Positions 62,449 through 64,000 of a DNA stretch of 64,000 nucleotides are shown here, piece after piece (position 1 is the first letter of the stretch; each line of letters begins with the position of its first letter). The position numbers and the translations under genes are program-made. This DNA is from Acanthornis magna (taxonomy: Eukaryota; Chordata; Aves; Passeriformes; Acanthizidae): the NCBI GenBank assembly GCA_036785705.1, contig JAWUZG010000013.1, positions 20,369,001 through 20,433,000 of the forward strand. The letters run 5' to 3'. The notes under the pieces were generated by a model. It was not told the DNA's origin, did not search any database, and saw only the letters and a list, made by a program, of their open reading frames with translations.

Positions 62449-64000
62449 TGCTTCTTCTTTCACTTTGGGAACTGATTAACAACACACACAGCAACTGACT
62501 GCTCTCTCCAGTGAGGATTTTGGCCCAAACTGGCTCCTCACCCACTCTGAGGGCATCTCTTGACAGTGAAGTCACTGCAGACATGGCAGTAAAGAGTTTG
62601 GTGAGAGAAGGATCAGACACCATCTTTTAGTGGTTAAGACACAAAATTATAATTTTCTTTTCAATTCAAGGAAGTAATTAGTTTATAATAACATTTAACA
62701 TTTAGTTGCTGACAGAGATATGACACTTATCTTACATAAGTCATTTTAATTATTCTTACTAACCAAGACCTCAAAAATATTGTGCAGCCTGAGCTAACAA
62801 TGCCTTCCCAGATATTTTTGGTTCTACTGTCATTTGAAAAATTGATGCCTAAAGCATCAGCATTTATCAAGCTCATTATAGATTTCATCCAAATGACTAC
62901 AGATAATTAAAAGTATGCTTCATTTTTATTGTAATGTTTTCCCCCACTAACACTGCAAAGTAATTCTGCTGTTGCTCAGGGTTTTAGGAATTAATATAGA
63001 CTCATCTGCCAGAAAATGAAGTTCCACAGGATTATAGGCAAACTATTCCTATCGTACAGATGTGACTCAAATACACAGAAATCATATGTGCACACACACA
63101 AATATATTTATGTATACACTTTGGAGTACTATATGCATTTTCATATACATTAAACAGTCCTAGAAATGAATTGTTATTTCAGAGAGAGCCACAGACACTT
63201 GGGTAACCACTCCCTGAAAATCAGCCTTCTCTAAGGCACTTGGTCAAGCTGGACACACAAAATCCCTGCAGAATTTTTTTAATACTTACATTTATCTGTT
63301 GCTACATGAAATATATGCACCTGGTGCCCTATCCTGTTACATCACCCAGATTTACTCACACTTAAATGAAGCATGGGTATGCCACTACTGCTGACCTGAG
63401 AAATCCTGGCAGCCTATTGCCTTATTTTGTGTAGCTGTGTGATGGAACAAATCTTTTGGGAAGCTGTTCACCAGGAATCTGCAGAGTCACCCTGCCCCAG
63501 CTAAGGTTTAAGTGATGTATTGAAAGTTTCTTCATGAGGTAAAACCCTTTAGGAGGCTTTTGAGCTAGCTGGGCTTGCTCTGCTGTGGGAACTGCCATGC
63601 ACAAATGAAAAACAGGATTGCTGGGTAAATGTAGGGTTGTATTTCCACACAGAACTGAATTAGTTTTTTTTTTTTCTTATTAATCAAGTATCAGGCTGTG
63701 TCTGTCACACCTGGAACTGCAATGACATTTGTTAATAATGCTCAGACAAAATGATCCAATTGATGGTTTTCTACTGCTTATGAGGTTGCAATAATTAGTA
63801 CCACCCTGGCACAAGCACAATACACTGCACACGGAATCCTGCTTCATTCTAGGATCCTTAACACTCCTTGAATTAATTACCTTCATGTATGATCAATTTT
63901 CCTTGGCACTCCCTTATCACTAACAGCTTTGTGTTTTTACATGACTTTCCATGTTACTTTGAACCTAAAATCACCTATAAATAGCAGTGGCATTAAAAAG

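Larger units (their letters stand above)
52153..64000 (-). other. ADAM12: ADAM12 intron 3 (partial)
   Basis: At least 11.8 kb of intron 3, with three CR1 ends and two tandem repeats listed separately. No exon 3 (expected to encode an RLQRESKELIINLERNE-like segment) was found. The stretches 52200-53900, 56300-59700, 59800-62190 and 62460-64000 hold no feature that I can support. Confidence 0.8.

Noticed and set aside
53000..64000. Search for ADAM12 exon 3
   Set aside because: No reverse-complement match to the expected RLQRESKELIINLERNE-like coding sequence was seen, so exon 3 is placed outside the window.

Overview
This is a window of vertebrate nuclear DNA from a bird, most likely a songbird. 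Genes are split into short exons with GT-AG introns. The dominant repeats are 5'-truncated CR1 LINE ends of the avian type, and their wording resembles songbird copies. Other repeats are sparse and there are no Alu- or L1-like elements. The species call is inference; the bird call is strong. || The only gene I can support is ADAM12 (meltrin alpha), on the minus strand. Ten consecutive coding exons are present, equivalent to human exons 4 to 13. They run from 52152 down to 744, and every junction is GT-AG with consistent phase. Exons 1-3 lie beyond the right edge and exons 14 onward beyond the left edge. The ten exons encode most of the prodomain (with its cysteine-switch cysteine and a furin-type R-Y-K-R site), the whole metalloprotease domain ([12 protein letters not shown] zinc site, CIM Met-turn) and the first part of the disintegrin domain. 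|| Layout in gene order: intron 3 (64000-52153); exon 4; intron 4; exon 5, flanked by a CR1 and a 102-bp tandem duplication; intron 5 (11.2 kb, holding a 356-bp purine tract, fossil CR1 and MIR copies, and an LTR-like element inside a pentanucleotide repeat); exons 6 to 10 within 37176-29030; exon 11 (active site); intron 11 (18.4 kb, with a 33-bp minisatellite and a candidate 60-nt extra exon); exon 12; intron 12 (with a fossil LINE reverse-transcriptase segment); exon 13; start of intron 13. || No second gene, RNA gene, CRISPR array or operon-like structure is supported. The most interesting leads are the 60-nt phase-preserving exon-like block at 14888-14947, the CpG-retaining patches in introns 5 and 11, the LTR-like block splitting a microsatellite, and the lack of coding capacity for the human-specific VIL prodomain variant at the exon 4/5 junction. 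Most long open frames are by-products of repeats or lie opposite real exons.
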